Below, piece after piece: positions 50,375-59,412 of a stretch of 64,000 nt of DNA. The DNA comes from Streptomyces sp. CB02366 (lineage in GTDB: Bacteria > Actinomycetota > Actinomycetes > Streptomycetales > Streptomycetaceae). Location: assembly GCF_001905905.1 (NCBI RefSeq), contig NZ_LIVT01000005.1, forward strand, positions 310,001 through 374,000. The letters run 5' to 3'. Position numbers and translations under genes: made by a program. The notes beneath the pieces were generated by a model, which worked only from the letters and a program-made list of their open reading frames with translations, had not been told where the DNA came from and made no database searches. Numbering within the stretch: position 1 is the first letter of the stretch; every line of letters starts with the position of its first letter.

Positions 50375-51841
50375 ATGCGCTTTCTTGAGCCGGGCACCGG
50401 TCGCTACACAGAGTCCCCCGCGGTCCCGTACGACCTCACGTACGACGACGTCTTCATGGTGCCGGGCCGCTCCGCGGTCGGCTCCCGGCAGGGCGTGGAC
50501 CTCTCGTCGCCCGACGGGACCGGCACCACCATCCCGCTCGTGGTCGCCAACATGACCGCGATCGCGGGCCGCCGCATGGCTGAAACCGTCGCCCGCCGCG
50601 GCGGCCTCGTCGTCATTCCCCAGGACATCCCGATCGAGGTCGTCACCGACGTCATCTCCTGGGTCAAGACGCGCCACCTGGTCCTCGACACCCCGATCGA
50701 GCTGGCCCCCGGCCAGACCGTCGCCGACGCCCTGTCGCTGCTGCCCAAGCGCGCGCACGGCGCGGGCGTCGTCGTGGACGCCGACCGCCGTCCCGTGGGC
50801 GTCGTCACCGACCACGACCTCACCGGCGTCGACCGCTTCACCCAGCTCTCCGAGGTCATGTCCAAGGACCTGGTGGTCCTCGACGCGGACATCGACCCGC
50901 GCGACGCCTTCAACAAGCTCGACGGCGCCAACCGCAAGCTCGCCCCCGCCGTCGACGCGCACGGCCGCCTCGTCGGCATCCTCACCCGCAAGGCCGCCCT
51001 GCGCGCCACCCTCTACACCCCCGCCACCGACGCCCGGGGCAAGCTGCGCGTCGCCGCAGCCGTGGGCATCAACGGCGACGTGGCCGGCAAGGCCGCACAG
51101 CTTCTGGAGGCGGGCGCCGACGTCCTCGTCGTGGACACCGCCCACGGCCACCAGGAGTCGATGATCAGCGCGGTGAAGGCCGTCCGCGCGCTCGACCCCC
51201 GGGTGCCGATCGTGGCGGGCAACATCGTCGCCGCCGAGGGCGTGCGCGACCTCATCGAGGCGGGGGCCGACATCATCAAGGTCGGCGTCGGCCCCGGCGC
51301 CATGTGCACCACCCGGATGATGACCGGCGTCGGGCGCCCGCAGTTCTCCGCCGTCCTGGAGTGCGCGGCCGAGGCGAAGAAGCACGGCAAGCACGTCTGG
51401 GCGGACGGCGGAGTCCGGCACCCGCGCGACGTCGCCATGGCACTCGCCGCCGGCGCGTCCAACGTGATGATCGGCTCCTGGTTCGCGGGCACGTACGAGT
51501 CGCCCGGCGACCTCCAGCAGTCCGCGGACGGCCGTTACTACAAGGAGTCCTTCGGGATGGCCTCGGCCCGCGCGGTGAAGAACCGCACCTCGGAGGAGTC
51601 CTCGTACGACCGCGCCCGCAAGGCGCTGTTCGAGGAGGGCATCTCCACCTCGCGGATGTTCCTCGACCCGGCGCGCCCGGGCGTGGAGGACCTGATCGAC
51701 TCGATCATCGCCGGGGTCCGCTCCTCCTGCACCTACGCCGGCGCCGGCTCCCTCGCGGAGTTCGCCGAGAAGGCGGTCGTCGGCGTGCAGAGCGCCGCCG
51801 GTTACGCCGAGGGCAAGCCGCTGCACGCCAGCTGGAGTTGA
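50375..51841 (+). CDS. guaB1: GuaB1-type IMP dehydrogenase/GMP reductase family protein
   Basis: A 488-residue TIM barrel with a CBS pair inserted at about residues 95-225 (GAGVVVDADRRPVGVVTDHDL; PAVDAHGRLVGILTRKA). The catalytic loop VGVGPGAMCTTRMMTGVG has the active Cys. The N-terminus RFLEPGT...YDLTYDDVFMVPGRSAVGSR is the GuaB1 rather than GuaB2 type; actinobacterial GuaB1 has been shown to reduce GMP, so nucleotide salvage is the likely role. Starts at ATG 50375 or 50366 are both without SD; it may be leaderless. It is divergent from the terpene synthase. Confidence 0.9.
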   Translation: MRFLEPGTGRYTESPAVPYDLTYDDVFMVPGRSAVGSRQGVDLSSPDGTGTTIPLVVANMTAIAGRRMAETVARRGGLVVIPQDIPIEVVTDVISWVKTRHLVLDTPIELAPGQTVADALSLLPKRAHGAGVVVDADRRPVGVVTDHDLTGVDRFTQLSEVMSKDLVVLDADIDPRDAFNKLDGANRKLAPAVDAHGRLVGILTRKAALRATLYTPATDARGKLRVAAAVGINGDVAGKAAQLLEAGADVLVVDTAHGHQESMISAVKAVRALDPRVPIVAGNIVAAEGVRDLIEAGADIIKVGVGPGAMCTTRMMTGVGRPQFSAVLECAAEAKKHGKHVWADGGVRHPRDVAMALAAGASNVMIGSWFAGTYESPGDLQQSADGRYYKESFGMASARAVKNRTSEESSYDRARKALFEEGISTSRMFLDPARPGVEDLIDSIIAGVRSSCTYAGAGSLAEFAEKAVVGVQSAAGYAEGKPLHASWS

Positions 51842-51946
51842 TCCCGCCCGGCTCCGACGGCCCTGCCCCCACCCGTGTTCCGCCCGGGCGGGGGCAGGGC
51901 CGTTCCGGGTGCTTCCTCCGCGCCCCGGGCGGCCGGGGAGGCGCTA

Positions 51947-51959
51947 CAACTCTGTTGCG
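51947..51959. promoter_or_regulatory. Dyad and CGCAAC-type motif before the aldehyde dehydrogenase gene
   Basis: CAACTCTGTTG (51947-51957) is a short palindrome and overlaps GTTGCG (51954-51959), the reverse complement of CGCAAC found three times before the nitrilase gene. It sits about 60 bp before the ALDH start, in a locally AT-rich stretch. A site for the nearby Lrp-family regulator is an inference. Confidence 0.4.
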
Positions 51960-52015
51960 ATATAAGTAATATGAAGCGCACTCAGCTGCCCGCCCTCTCT
52001 GCGGTAAGGGATCTC

Positions 52016-53473
52016 ATGTCCTTCTTCACTGACCTGGCCCACCAGTACATCGACGGCGAGTGGAGGCCGGGGAAGGGTTCCTGGGACATCATCGACTTCA
52101 ACCCGTTCGACGGGGAGAAGCTCGCCTCGATCCCGGTGGCCACCGCGGACGAGGTCGACCAGGCGTACCGCGCGGCGGAGCGGGCCCAGCAGGCGTGGGC
52201 GGACACCAACCCGTACAGCAGGCGGGCCGTCCTGGAGAAGGCGCTGCGCATCGTCGAGGAGCGCGAGCCGGAGATCAGCGAGGCGATCGTCGCCGAACTC
52301 GGCGGCACCCGGCTGAAGGCCGCCTTCGAACTGCACCTGGCCAAGGAGTTCCTCCGCGAGGCGATCCAGCTGGCCCTGCGCCCCGCCGGGCAGATCCTCC
52401 CCTCCCCGACGGAGGGCAAGGAGAACCGCGTCTACCGGGTGCCCGTCGGGGTCGTCGGCGTGATCAGCCCGTTCAACTTCCCCTTCCTGCTCTCCCTCAA
52501 GTCCGTCGCGCCCGCGCTGGCCCTCGGCAACGCCGTCGTCCTCAAGCCGCACCAGAACACCCCGATCTGCGGCGGCACCCTGCTGGCCAAGGTCTTCGAG
52601 GACGCCGGGCTGCCCGCCGGCCTGCTGAACGTGGTGATCACCGACATCGCGGAGATCGGCGACACCCTGCTGGAGCACCCCGTCCCGCAGGTCATCTCCT
52701 TCACCGGTTCGGACAAGGTCGGCCGCCACGTCGCCACCGTCTGCGCCACCAACCTCAAGCGCGCCGTCCTCGAACTCGGCGGCAACAGCGCCCTGATCGT
52801 CCTCGACGACGCGGACGTGGACTACGCCGTCGACGCGGCGGTCTTCAGCCGCTACGTCCACCAGGGCCAGGTCTGCATGGCCGCCAACCGCATCCTGGTC
52901 GACCGTGCCGTGGAGGCCGAGTTCACCGAGAAGTTCGTCGCCAAGGTCGCCTCGCTCACCGTGGGCGACCCCGCCGACCCGGCCACCCAGATCGGCCCGC
53001 TGATCAACTCCTCGCAGGCCGAGTCCGTCTCCAAGCTCGTCGACCAGACCGTGGCGGCCGGCGCCACCGCCCTCCTGCACGGCCGCGCCGACGGCAACCT
53101 GGTCAGCCCCTCGGTGCTCACCGGCCTCGCCCCCGACTCTCCCGTCCTCCAGCAGGAGATCTTCGGGCCCGTCGCCCTGCTGATCCCCTTCGACGGCGAG
53201 GACGAGGCCGTCCGCATCGCCAACGACACCCCCTACGGGCTCAGCGGAGCCGTCCACACCGGCAACATCGAGCGCGGCGTGCGGATCGGGCAGCGCGTCC
53301 ACACCGGCATGATCCACATCAACGACGGCACCGTCCACGACGAGCCGATCGTCCCCTTCGGCGGGGAGAAGAGCTCCGGCCTCGGCCGGCTGAACGGCGA
53401 CTCGATGATCGAGGCGTTCACCACCCAGAAGTGGATCTCCATCCAGCACGGCCGCTCGCAGTTCCCCTTCTGA
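52016..53473 (+). CDS. Aldehyde dehydrogenase (aromatic/vanillin-type)
   Basis: A 485-residue NAD(P)-dependent enzyme that oxidises an aldehyde to the acid. The catalytic Cys287 is in HQGQVCMAANRI and Glu253 in VLELGGNSAL; the cofactor motif FTGSDKVGR is at 229-237. The overall sequence recalls benzaldehyde/vanillin dehydrogenases. ATG 52016 has AAGGG 5 nt before it; an upstream in-frame ATG at 51971 has no SD. It is followed by a hairpin and then an Lrp-type regulator, and likely belongs to the same catabolic group. Confidence 0.92.
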   Translation: MSFFTDLAHQYIDGEWRPGKGSWDIIDFNPFDGEKLASIPVATADEVDQAYRAAERAQQAWADTNPYSRRAVLEKALRIVEEREPEISEAIVAELGGTRLKAAFELHLAKEFLREAIQLALRPAGQILPSPTEGKENRVYRVPVGVVGVISPFNFPFLLSLKSVAPALALGNAVVLKPHQNTPICGGTLLAKVFEDAGLPAGLLNVVITDIAEIGDTLLEHPVPQVISFTGSDKVGRHVATVCATNLKRAVLELGGNSALIVLDDADVDYAVDAAVFSRYVHQGQVCMAANRILVDRAVEAEFTEKFVAKVASLTVGDPADPATQIGPLINSSQAESVSKLVDQTVAAGATALLHGRADGNLVSPSVLTGLAPDSPVLQQEIFGPVALLIPFDGEDEAVRIANDTPYGLSGAVHTGNIERGVRIGQRVHTGMIHINDGTVHDEPIVPFGGEKSSGLGRLNGDSMIEAFTTQKWISIQHGRSQFPF

Positions 53474-53535
53474 CCTCCTCCGACCCGTTCACCGCACTGC
53501 GCGGGGCCCGTCCGCCCGGCGGCTCGTGGTCTACT

Positions 53536-53563
53536 GCGGGAGGCGGCACGCGCCGCCTCCCGC
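53536..53563 (+). terminator. Aldehyde dehydrogenase terminator
   Basis: A perfect 12-bp stem (53536-53547 with 53552-53563) with loop ACGC, 62 nt after the stop and 37 bp before the Lrp gene. Confidence 0.72.
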
Positions 53564-53599
53564 CAGCCCGACCCACCGTAGAGAAGTGAACCGCCCGAC

Positions 53600-54058
53600 G
53601 TGCGCCTGAACGACCTCGACGAACGCATCGTCCACGCCCTCGCCGAAGACGCCCGGCGCTCCTACGCCGACATCGGCGCCGTCGTCGGCCTCTCCGCCCC
53701 CGCCGTGAAGCGCCGCGTGGACCGGCTGCGCGCCGAAGGCGCGATCACCGGCTTCACCGTGCGGGTCGACCCGGCCGCGCTCGGCTGGGAGACCGAGGGG
53801 TTCATCGAAATCTACTGCAGCCGCAACACCTCGCCGGACGCCATCAAGCAGGGCCTCGCCCGCTACCCGGAGATCGCCTCCGCCTCCACCGTCACCGGCG
53901 ACGCGGACGCGGTGGTGCAGGTCTTCGCCGCCGACATGCGCCACTTCGAACAGGTCCTGGAACGGATCGCGGGCGAGCCGTACGTCGAGCGGACCAAGTC
54001 CGTCCTGGTGCTCTCCCCACTGCTGCGCCGCTACTCGGCGGAGGCCCCGCCGGTCTGA
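53600..54058 (+). CDS. Lrp/AsnC-family transcriptional regulator
   Basis: A 152-residue regulator. The helix-turn-helix (LDERIVHALAEDARRSYADIGAVVGLSAPAVKRRVDRL) is at about residues 4-42, and the C-terminal RAM ligand domain follows (GFTVRVDPAALGW, ASTVTGDADAVVQVFA). Members sense amino acids or related acids and often control adjacent genes. It lies between an aldehyde dehydrogenase and an amidase-monooxygenase pair, which points to feed-in of amino-acid catabolism. GTG at 53600 has only a weak SD. Confidence 0.92.
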   Translation: MRLNDLDERIVHALAEDARRSYADIGAVVGLSAPAVKRRVDRLRAEGAITGFTVRVDPAALGWETEGFIEIYCSRNTSPDAIKQGLARYPEIASASTVTGDADAVVQVFAADMRHFEQVLERIAGEPYVERTKSVLVLSPLLRRYSAEAPPV

Positions 54059-54101
54059 GGCAGTGGCTCACATCACCCCGCTGACCTGCGGTGATGCCGG
54101 A

Positions 54102-54160
54102 CGCAACGATTCGTCGCGGGATGGGCTCGCCACGCAACGAATCGACGGTCGATGCGCAAC
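54102..54160. promoter_or_regulatory. Three phased CGCAAC motifs upstream of the nitrilase gene
   Basis: CGCAAC occurs at 54102-54107, 54133-54138 and 54155-54160. The first two are the longer ACGCAACGATTCG and ACGCAACGAATCG. Spacings of 31 and 22 bp put them on one face of the helix (about three and two turns), as in Lrp-type binding. The region lies between the regulator stop and the nitrilase start. Confidence 0.5.
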
Positions 54161-54241
54161 ACTCGCGCCTTGTCCGGGCTGATCGGGGCCGCGTACCTTC
54201 GATACGTCTCCCCACCCCGCCCGCACCGCCCGAGGTCAGCC

Positions 54242-55039
54242 ATGCCGTCGTTGCGCACCGCCCTGCTCCAGAGTTCCGGACGGCCCGGCGCCGTCCCGGA
54301 GAACCTGAAAGCGCTGGACGAGGCCGCCGCGCGCGCCGCCGGGGCGGGGGCCCGGCTGCTGGTCTCGCCCGAGCTGTTCCTCACCGGGTACGCCATCGGC
54401 GACGCCGTCCCCCAGCTGGCCGAACCCGCCGACGGGCCCGGCGCCGAGGCCGTCGCGGAGATCGCCCGCCGCCACGGGCTCGCCGTCCTGTACGGCTACC
54501 CGGAGCGCGAGGGGGAGCGGATCTTCAACGCCTCCCAGCTCATCGGCCCCGACGGCGCACGGCTCGCGAACTACCGCAAGACCCACCTCTTCGGCTGCTT
54601 CGAGCAGGAGTGGTTCACCCCCGGCGAGCGGACCGTCGTCCAGGCCGACCTGGACGGCGTCCGGATCGGCCTGCTGATCTGCTACGACGTCGAGTTCCCG
54701 GAGAACGTCCGGGCGCACGCCCTGGCCGGCACCGATCTGCTGCTGGTGCCCACCGCGCAGATGCACCCCTTCCAGTTCGTCGCCGAATCCGTCGTCCCCG
54801 TACGGGCCTTCGAGAGCCAGATGTACGTGGCGTACGTCAACCGGGTCGGACCCGAAGGGGAGTTCGAGTTCGTCGGGCTCAGCTGCCTGGCCGGTCCCGA
54901 CGGCACCGTGCGCACCCGCGCCGGACGCGGCGAGGAACTCGTGATCGGCGAGGTGGACCCGGAGTTCCTGGCCGACTCGCGCGAAGCCAACCCCTATCTG
55001 CACGACCGCCGCCCCGGCCTGTACGGCTCCCTCGCCTGA
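54242..55039 (+). CDS. Carbon-nitrogen hydrolase (nitrilase family), DavA-like amidase candidate
   Basis: A 265-residue amidase with the nitrilase-family triad Glu44 (VSPELF), Lys113 (YRKTHLFG) and Cys147 (LICYDVEFPE). The order next to a flavin monooxygenase matches the P. putida pair in which DavB makes an amide from lysine and DavA, a nitrilase-family amidase, hydrolyses it; the role here is inferred from that arrangement and the relatedness of the partner. It starts with ATG, with GAGGTC 6 nt upstream. Confidence 0.88.
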   Translation: MPSLRTALLQSSGRPGAVPENLKALDEAAARAAGAGARLLVSPELFLTGYAIGDAVPQLAEPADGPGAEAVAEIARRHGLAVLYGYPEREGERIFNASQLIGPDGARLANYRKTHLFGCFEQEWFTPGERTVVQADLDGVRIGLLICYDVEFPENVRAHALAGTDLLLVPTAQMHPFQFVAESVVPVRAFESQMYVAYVNRVGPEGEFEFVGLSCLAGPDGTVRTRAGRGEELVIGEVDPEFLADSREANPYLHDRRPGLYGSLA

Positions 55040-55084
55040 GCCCGCCCCGTCTCCACCCCGTACCGCGCAAGGAGTCCGCACCCC

Positions 55085-56794
55085 ATGACGTCCACGGTGC
55101 CCAACGCCGTCCAGCACACCGACGCCGCCGCCCCGCCGATCACCATGTTCGGGCCGGACTTCCCGTACGCGTACGACGACTTCCTCGCCCACCCGGCGGG
55201 GATCGGGCAGATACCGGCGACCGAGCACGGCCAGGAGGTCGCCGTCATCGGCGGCGGCCTCTCGGGGATCATCGCCGCGTACGAGCTGATGAAGATGGGG
55301 CTGAGGCCCGTCGTCTACGAGGCCGACCGGATCGGCGGCCGGCTGCGCACCGTCGGCTTCGAGGGCTGCGACCCCGGCCTCACCGCCGAGATGGGCGCGA
55401 TGCGCTTCCCGCCCTCCTCCACGGCGCTCCAGCACTACATCGACCTGGTGGGCCTGGAGACCCGGCCCTTCCCCAACCCGCTCTCCCCGGCCACGCCCTC
55501 CACCGTCGTGGACCTCAAGGGCGAGTCGCACTACGCCGAGACCATCGACGACCTGCCGCAGGTCTACCGCGACGTGGCCGACGCCTGGGCCGCCTGCCTG
55601 GAGGAGGGGGCCGACTTCTCCGACATGAACCGGGCGCTGCGCGAGCGCGACGTCCCGCGCATCCGGGAGATCTGGTCCCAGCTCGTCGAACGGCTCGACA
55701 ACCAGACCTTCTACGGCTTCCTCTGCGAATCCGAGGCCTTCAAGTCCTTCCGCCACCGCGAGATCTTCGGGCAGGTCGGCTTCGGCACCGGCGGCTGGGA
55801 CACCGACTTCCCCAACTCCATCCTCGAGATCCTGCGCGTCGTCTACACCGAGGCCGACGACCACCACCGCGGCATCGTCGGCGGCAGCCAGCAGCTCCCG
55901 CTGCGCCTGTGGGAGCGCGAGCCGCGGAAGATCGTCCACTGGCCGCTCGGCACCTCGCTCTCCTCCCTGCACGGGGGCGAGCCGCGCGGAGCCGTGACCC
56001 GGCTGACCCGTACCGCGGGCAACCGCATCACGGTCACCGACGCCACCGGAGACATCCGCACCTTCCGGGCCGCCGTCTTCACGGGCCAGTCCTGGCTGCT
56101 GCTCTCCAAGATCGACTGTGACGACGCGCTCTTCCCGATCGACCACTGGACGGCGATGGAGCGCACCCACTACATGGAGTCGTCCAAACTGTTCGTCCCG
56201 GTCGACCGGCCGTTCTGGCTGGACAAGGCCGTCGACGACCGGGGCAACCCCACCGGCCGCGACACCATGTCGATGACGCTCACCGACCGGATGACCCGGG
56301 GGACGTACCTCCTGGACGACGGGCCGGACAGGCCCGCCGTCATCTGCCTCTCCTACACCTGGTGCGACGACAGCCTGAAGTGGCTGCCGCTCTCGCCGAA
56401 GGAGCGCATGGAGGTCATGCTGAAATCGCTCGGCGAGATCTACCCGAACGTCGACATCCGCAGCCACGTCATCGGCAACCCGGTCACCGTCTCCTGGGAG
56501 AACGAGCCCTGGTTCATGGGCGCGTTCAAGGCCAACCTGCCCGGTCACTACCGCTACCAGCGGCGGCTGTTCACCCACTTCATGCAGGACCGGCTGCCGG
56601 AGGACAAGCGGGGCATCTTCCTCGCCGGGGACGACATCTCCTGGACGGCCGGCTGGGCCGAGGGCGCCGTGCAGACCGCGCTGAACGCCGTGTGGGGCGT
56701 CATGCACCAGTTCGGCGGGGCGACGGACGCGACCAACCCCGGTCCCGGCGACGTCTTCGACGAGATCGCGCCGGTCGAGCTTCCGGAGGACTGA
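55085..56794 (+). CDS. Flavin amino-acid 2-monooxygenase (DavB-like)
   Basis: A 569-residue FAD enzyme of the lysine/phenylalanine/tryptophan 2-monooxygenase group, which oxidatively decarboxylates an amino acid to the amide. The FAD motif VAVIGGGLSGIIAAYE is at 52-67. TMFGPDFPYAYDDFLAHPAG, GQVGFGTGGWDTDFPNS, SSKLFVPVDRPFW and GIFLAGDDISWTAGWAEGAVQ closely resemble the Pseudomonas lysine 2-monooxygenase as I remember it. The exact amino acid substrate is uncertain. It starts with ATG, 45 bp after the nitrilase, so both are likely one operon. Confidence 0.87.
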   Translation: MTSTVPNAVQHTDAAAPPITMFGPDFPYAYDDFLAHPAGIGQIPATEHGQEVAVIGGGLSGIIAAYELMKMGLRPVVYEADRIGGRLRTVGFEGCDPGLTAEMGAMRFPPSSTALQHYIDLVGLETRPFPNPLSPATPSTVVDLKGESHYAETIDDLPQVYRDVADAWAACLEEGADFSDMNRALRERDVPRIREIWSQLVERLDNQTFYGFLCESEAFKSFRHREIFGQVGFGTGGWDTDFPNSILEILRVVYTEADDHHRGIVGGSQQLPLRLWEREPRKIVHWPLGTSLSSLHGGEPRGAVTRLTRTAGNRITVTDATGDIRTFRAAVFTGQSWLLLSKIDCDDALFPIDHWTAMERTHYMESSKLFVPVDRPFWLDKAVDDRGNPTGRDTMSMTLTDRMTRGTYLLDDGPDRPAVICLSYTWCDDSLKWLPLSPKERMEVMLKSLGEIYPNVDIRSHVIGNPVTVSWENEPWFMGAFKANLPGHYRYQRRLFTHFMQDRLPEDKRGIFLAGDDISWTAGWAEGAVQTALNAVWGVMHQFGGATDATNPGPGDVFDEIAPVELPED

Positions 56795-56934
56795 ACCGGG
56801 CCGGCCCCTCGTCGGACCGCCGCCCGCCGCCCGGGGCCCGGCCGCCCGCCGACCGGCTCCCTGCCGACCGCCGCCCGGCCGTCCTTCGGGCGGCGCCGGC
56901 GGGATGACGACGGGCCCCGGGGCCGAGACGCGCG

Positions 56935-57645
56935 TCAGCGGCAGGGGGTGAGCAGCATCCGCCCCACCAGGCCCGCCCCCGCGTCGGTCCGCTGCCTGAA
57001 CTCCTCGGCCAGCGCGGGGAACGTCCGCAGCCGCCAGAGCACCCGGGCCGCCGACCAGGCCGCCTCCCGGGCCCGCTCCAGACTCCAGGAACTCACCAGG
57101 TGGGTCAGCGGGTCCGTGATTCCCAGGGCTTCGGGGCCCGGCATCAGCTCCTCGTGGACGCGCTCCTCCAGCAGGGCGAGGAGATCGCCCACCCGCTCGA
57201 ACTCCCCCTCCAGCTCCGCCGGATCACAGCCGAGCGTACGAGAGGCGTCCACCACCGCCAGTACCAGATCGTGGCCCACATGCGCCTGCAGACCGCTGAG
57301 CGCGAACTGCAGCGGGCGTACGCCGGGATGGCGGCGGTACGGGAGGAGAGGGCGCCAGCACAGGGGCGGCCGACCGCCCGCCGCCGCCGTCTCCACCGCC
57401 CACAGATAGCGTTCCGCGCAGCGCACGCCCAGCAGGGCGGCGGTCTCCCGGTCGCCGCAGCCGACCCGGCCGAGGGCCGGGGCCACCCGCTCGACGACGT
57501 CCAGATAGGCCGTGTTGAAGACGGCCGCCCCGCCGCCCGCAGGCCACCGGGAACGCCATTCCCGCATACGTTCGATCACCGGGAAGCCGCCCGGAGGCGG
57601 GCGGCCGGGGCCGAACGGGACCGCGGACTGCTCGATCTGCGTCAT
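56935..57645 (-). CDS. DUF5995 family protein
   Basis: A 236-residue protein with no membrane segment. The family marks are FNTAYLDVVERVAP (about residues 43-56), LGVRCAERYLW and ALSGLQAHVGHDLVLAV with a conserved His pair. Helical, and function unknown to me. It is leftward, divergent from the carotenoid operon with a 495-bp gap, and convergent with the monooxygenase gene. The ATG at 57645 begins TQIEQSAVPFG. Confidence 0.8.
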   Translation of the reverse strand: MTQIEQSAVPFGPGRPPPGGFPVIERMREWRSRWPAGGGAAVFNTAYLDVVERVAPALGRVGCGDRETAALLGVRCAERYLWAVETAAAGGRPPLCWRPLLPYRRHPGVRPLQFALSGLQAHVGHDLVLAVVDASRTLGCDPAELEGEFERVGDLLALLEERVHEELMPGPEALGITDPLTHLVSSWSLERAREAAWSAARVLWRLRTFPALAEEFRQRTDAGAGLVGRMLLTPCR

Positions 57646-58140
57646 GCGCGGAGCGTCCCAGCCACCGGCCCGCCACGGCGCCGACCGGCTGGAGATTCAT
57701 CGGAACGGACGAACGAGGGCGCCGGAAGAGGAGGCCGAGGAGCGCCGGACACCCGCCTGTGACGCCGTACCGCTCACCGCGGACGCCGCAGCACGGCCCG
57801 CCGCTCCGCCCCGCCGGCCGTCGCCTCGGCGGTGGCGGCGGTCGGAGCCGCGGATCCTCGGCACGGCCCGCCGCCGTCCGGTTCGCCGTCCAAAGCCCGG
57901 GCGGGACGGCCGGGCAGGGCCGGCCCCGTCCTCCGGGGCACGGCCGCAGCGGGCCCGGCCCCTGCGCCCGCCGGGTCCTCGCCGTGCCCGCCGGGTCCTG
58001 GCCGTGCCCGCCGGGTCCTCGCCGTGCTCGGCGGCCCGTCCGGGCCCGCGCCGGTCCGGCCGGTAGCAAATGGGCTGACGGGGTACCAGTTGCTGCGGGT
58101 GGCGAGATCGCGTCACCTTCTTCTACGACAAGGGCGTGAG
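57646..58140 (+). other. 495-bp gap before crtE, with tandem repeats
   Basis: No gene is recognised. The sequence is almost all G and C. It holds three tandem 20-bp units (57967-58026) and two occurrences of ACGGCCCGCCGC. The divergent promoters for the DUF5995 gene and crtE must lie here. I could not identify a LitR or LitS-type site by eye. Confidence 0.5.
57967..58026 (+). repeat. Three tandem 20-bp repeats
   Basis: Units CCCGCCGGGTCCTCGCCGTG at 57967-57986, 57987-58006 and 58007-58026; the middle unit differs at one base (G for C). There is no spacer, so this is not a CRISPR array. Confidence 0.9.
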
Positions 58141-59412
58141 ATGGGCCTTTCGCTGCCCGCGGACCACGCGTTCGCCGAGTCCGTGCCCCGGGGCGCCGCC
58201 CGGACCGGACTCCGGGGTTCCGACCCTTCCCCCGAGGAGGCGCAGATCATCGACCGCGACGTGGCCGACGGTGTCCGGCAGATGGCCGAAGCCGTTCTGG
58301 CGGAGCGGGTCGCGGAAGCCGCCGCATACGATCCGGTGTTCTCCGAGGAGGTGGCGCGCCGGGTCGCCGACTTCACGCTGCGGGGCGGCAAGCGGATGCG
58401 GCCCCGCCTGCTCTGGTGGGCCATGCGCGCCTGCGGTGCGGCCGAGACCGCGGCGGCGTTGCGGCTCGGGGTGGGCCTGGAACTGATCCAGACCTGCGCT
58501 CTCATCCAGGACGACGTGATGGACCGGTCGCGCACGCGGCGGGGCAGGCCCGCCGTCCACCTCGCCCTGGCCGAGCGCCTGGGCCCGGCGGCCGGCTCCG
58601 GGCGGGGCGAGGCGTTCGGCGCCTCGGCCGCCGTGCTCGCGGGGGACCTCGCACTGGTGTGGGCCGACGACACGGTCGCCGAGACGTTCCTGCCGCCTTC
58701 CCGGCAGCGGCAGATCAGGGCCCTGTGGCGGGCCATGCGGGGCGAGATGGTCGCCGGGCAGTACCTGGACCTGCGCGGCCAGGCGGACGGCGCCGCTTCG
58801 GCGGCCGGGGCGCTGCGCATCGCCTGCCTCAAGAGCGCCCTGTACTCGGTGGAGCGGCCCATGGCGCTGGGAGCCGCCCTGGCCGGGGCGGACGAGCGGA
58901 CCGCCGACGGGCTGCGCTCGGCCGGCCGGTACGCCGGGATCGCCTTCCAACTGCGGGACGACCTCCTCGGGGTCTTCGGCGACCCGGAGGTCACCGGGAA
59001 GCCGTCCGGGGACGACATCCGCGAGGGCAAGCCCACCTACCTGCTGGCGGTCGCCCGTGCCTGTGCCGCCGCCTCCGACGACCGCCGCGCCCTGGCCGTG
59101 CTGGACCGTGCCGTGGGCGACCCGGACCTCGGCGACGAAGGCCTCGCGGAGGTCCGTGCCGTCCTGGAGTCCACCGGCGCCCGCGCCCAGGTCGAGGACA
59201 GGGCGCGTCGCCTGGGGGAGCTGGCCGCGCAGCGCCTGGCCGGGGCGGTCGACGTCGACGCGCACGCGGGCGGCCGGCTGCTGGGCCTCCTGCGCACGGT
59301 GGCGGGCGGCCGGCCGCCCGTGCCGCCCGTCCCCGTCGCGGCGCACCCCCCGCACCCGGAAGCCGCGGCGTCCTCCGCTCCGGCCGCGATCGAAGGAGGC
59401 TGTTTCCCGTGA
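58141..59412 (+). CDS. crtE: Geranylgeranyl diphosphate synthase
   Basis: A 423-residue trans-prenyltransferase that supplies GGPP to carotenoid synthesis. The first aspartate-rich motif is DDVMD (124-128) with TRRGRPAVH after it, and the second is RDDLLGVFGD (272-281). RGGKRMRPRLLWW and GEMVAGQYLDL fit the family. The C-terminal 50 residues are Pro/Ala-rich. ATG 58141 has AAGGG upstream, a modest SD. It begins the operon crtE-I-B-V, the order known in S. griseus and S. coelicolor. Confidence 0.95.
   Translation: MGLSLPADHAFAESVPRGAARTGLRGSDPSPEEAQIIDRDVADGVRQMAEAVLAERVAEAAAYDPVFSEEVARRVADFTLRGGKRMRPRLLWWAMRACGAAETAAALRLGVGLELIQTCALIQDDVMDRSRTRRGRPAVHLALAERLGPAAGSGRGEAFGASAAVLAGDLALVWADDTVAETFLPPSRQRQIRALWRAMRGEMVAGQYLDLRGQADGAASAAGALRIACLKSALYSVERPMALGAALAGADERTADGLRSAGRYAGIAFQLRDDLLGVFGDPEVTGKPSGDDIREGKPTYLLAVARACAAASDDRRALAVLDRAVGDPDLGDEGLAEVRAVLESTGARAQVEDRARRLGELAAQRLAGAVDVDAHAGGRLLGLLRTVAGGRPPVPPVPVAAHPPHPEAAASSAPAAIEGGCFP

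Noticed and set aside
57967..58026. A CRISPR-like repeat array
   Set aside because: The repeats are directly adjacent with no spacers and no cas genes.
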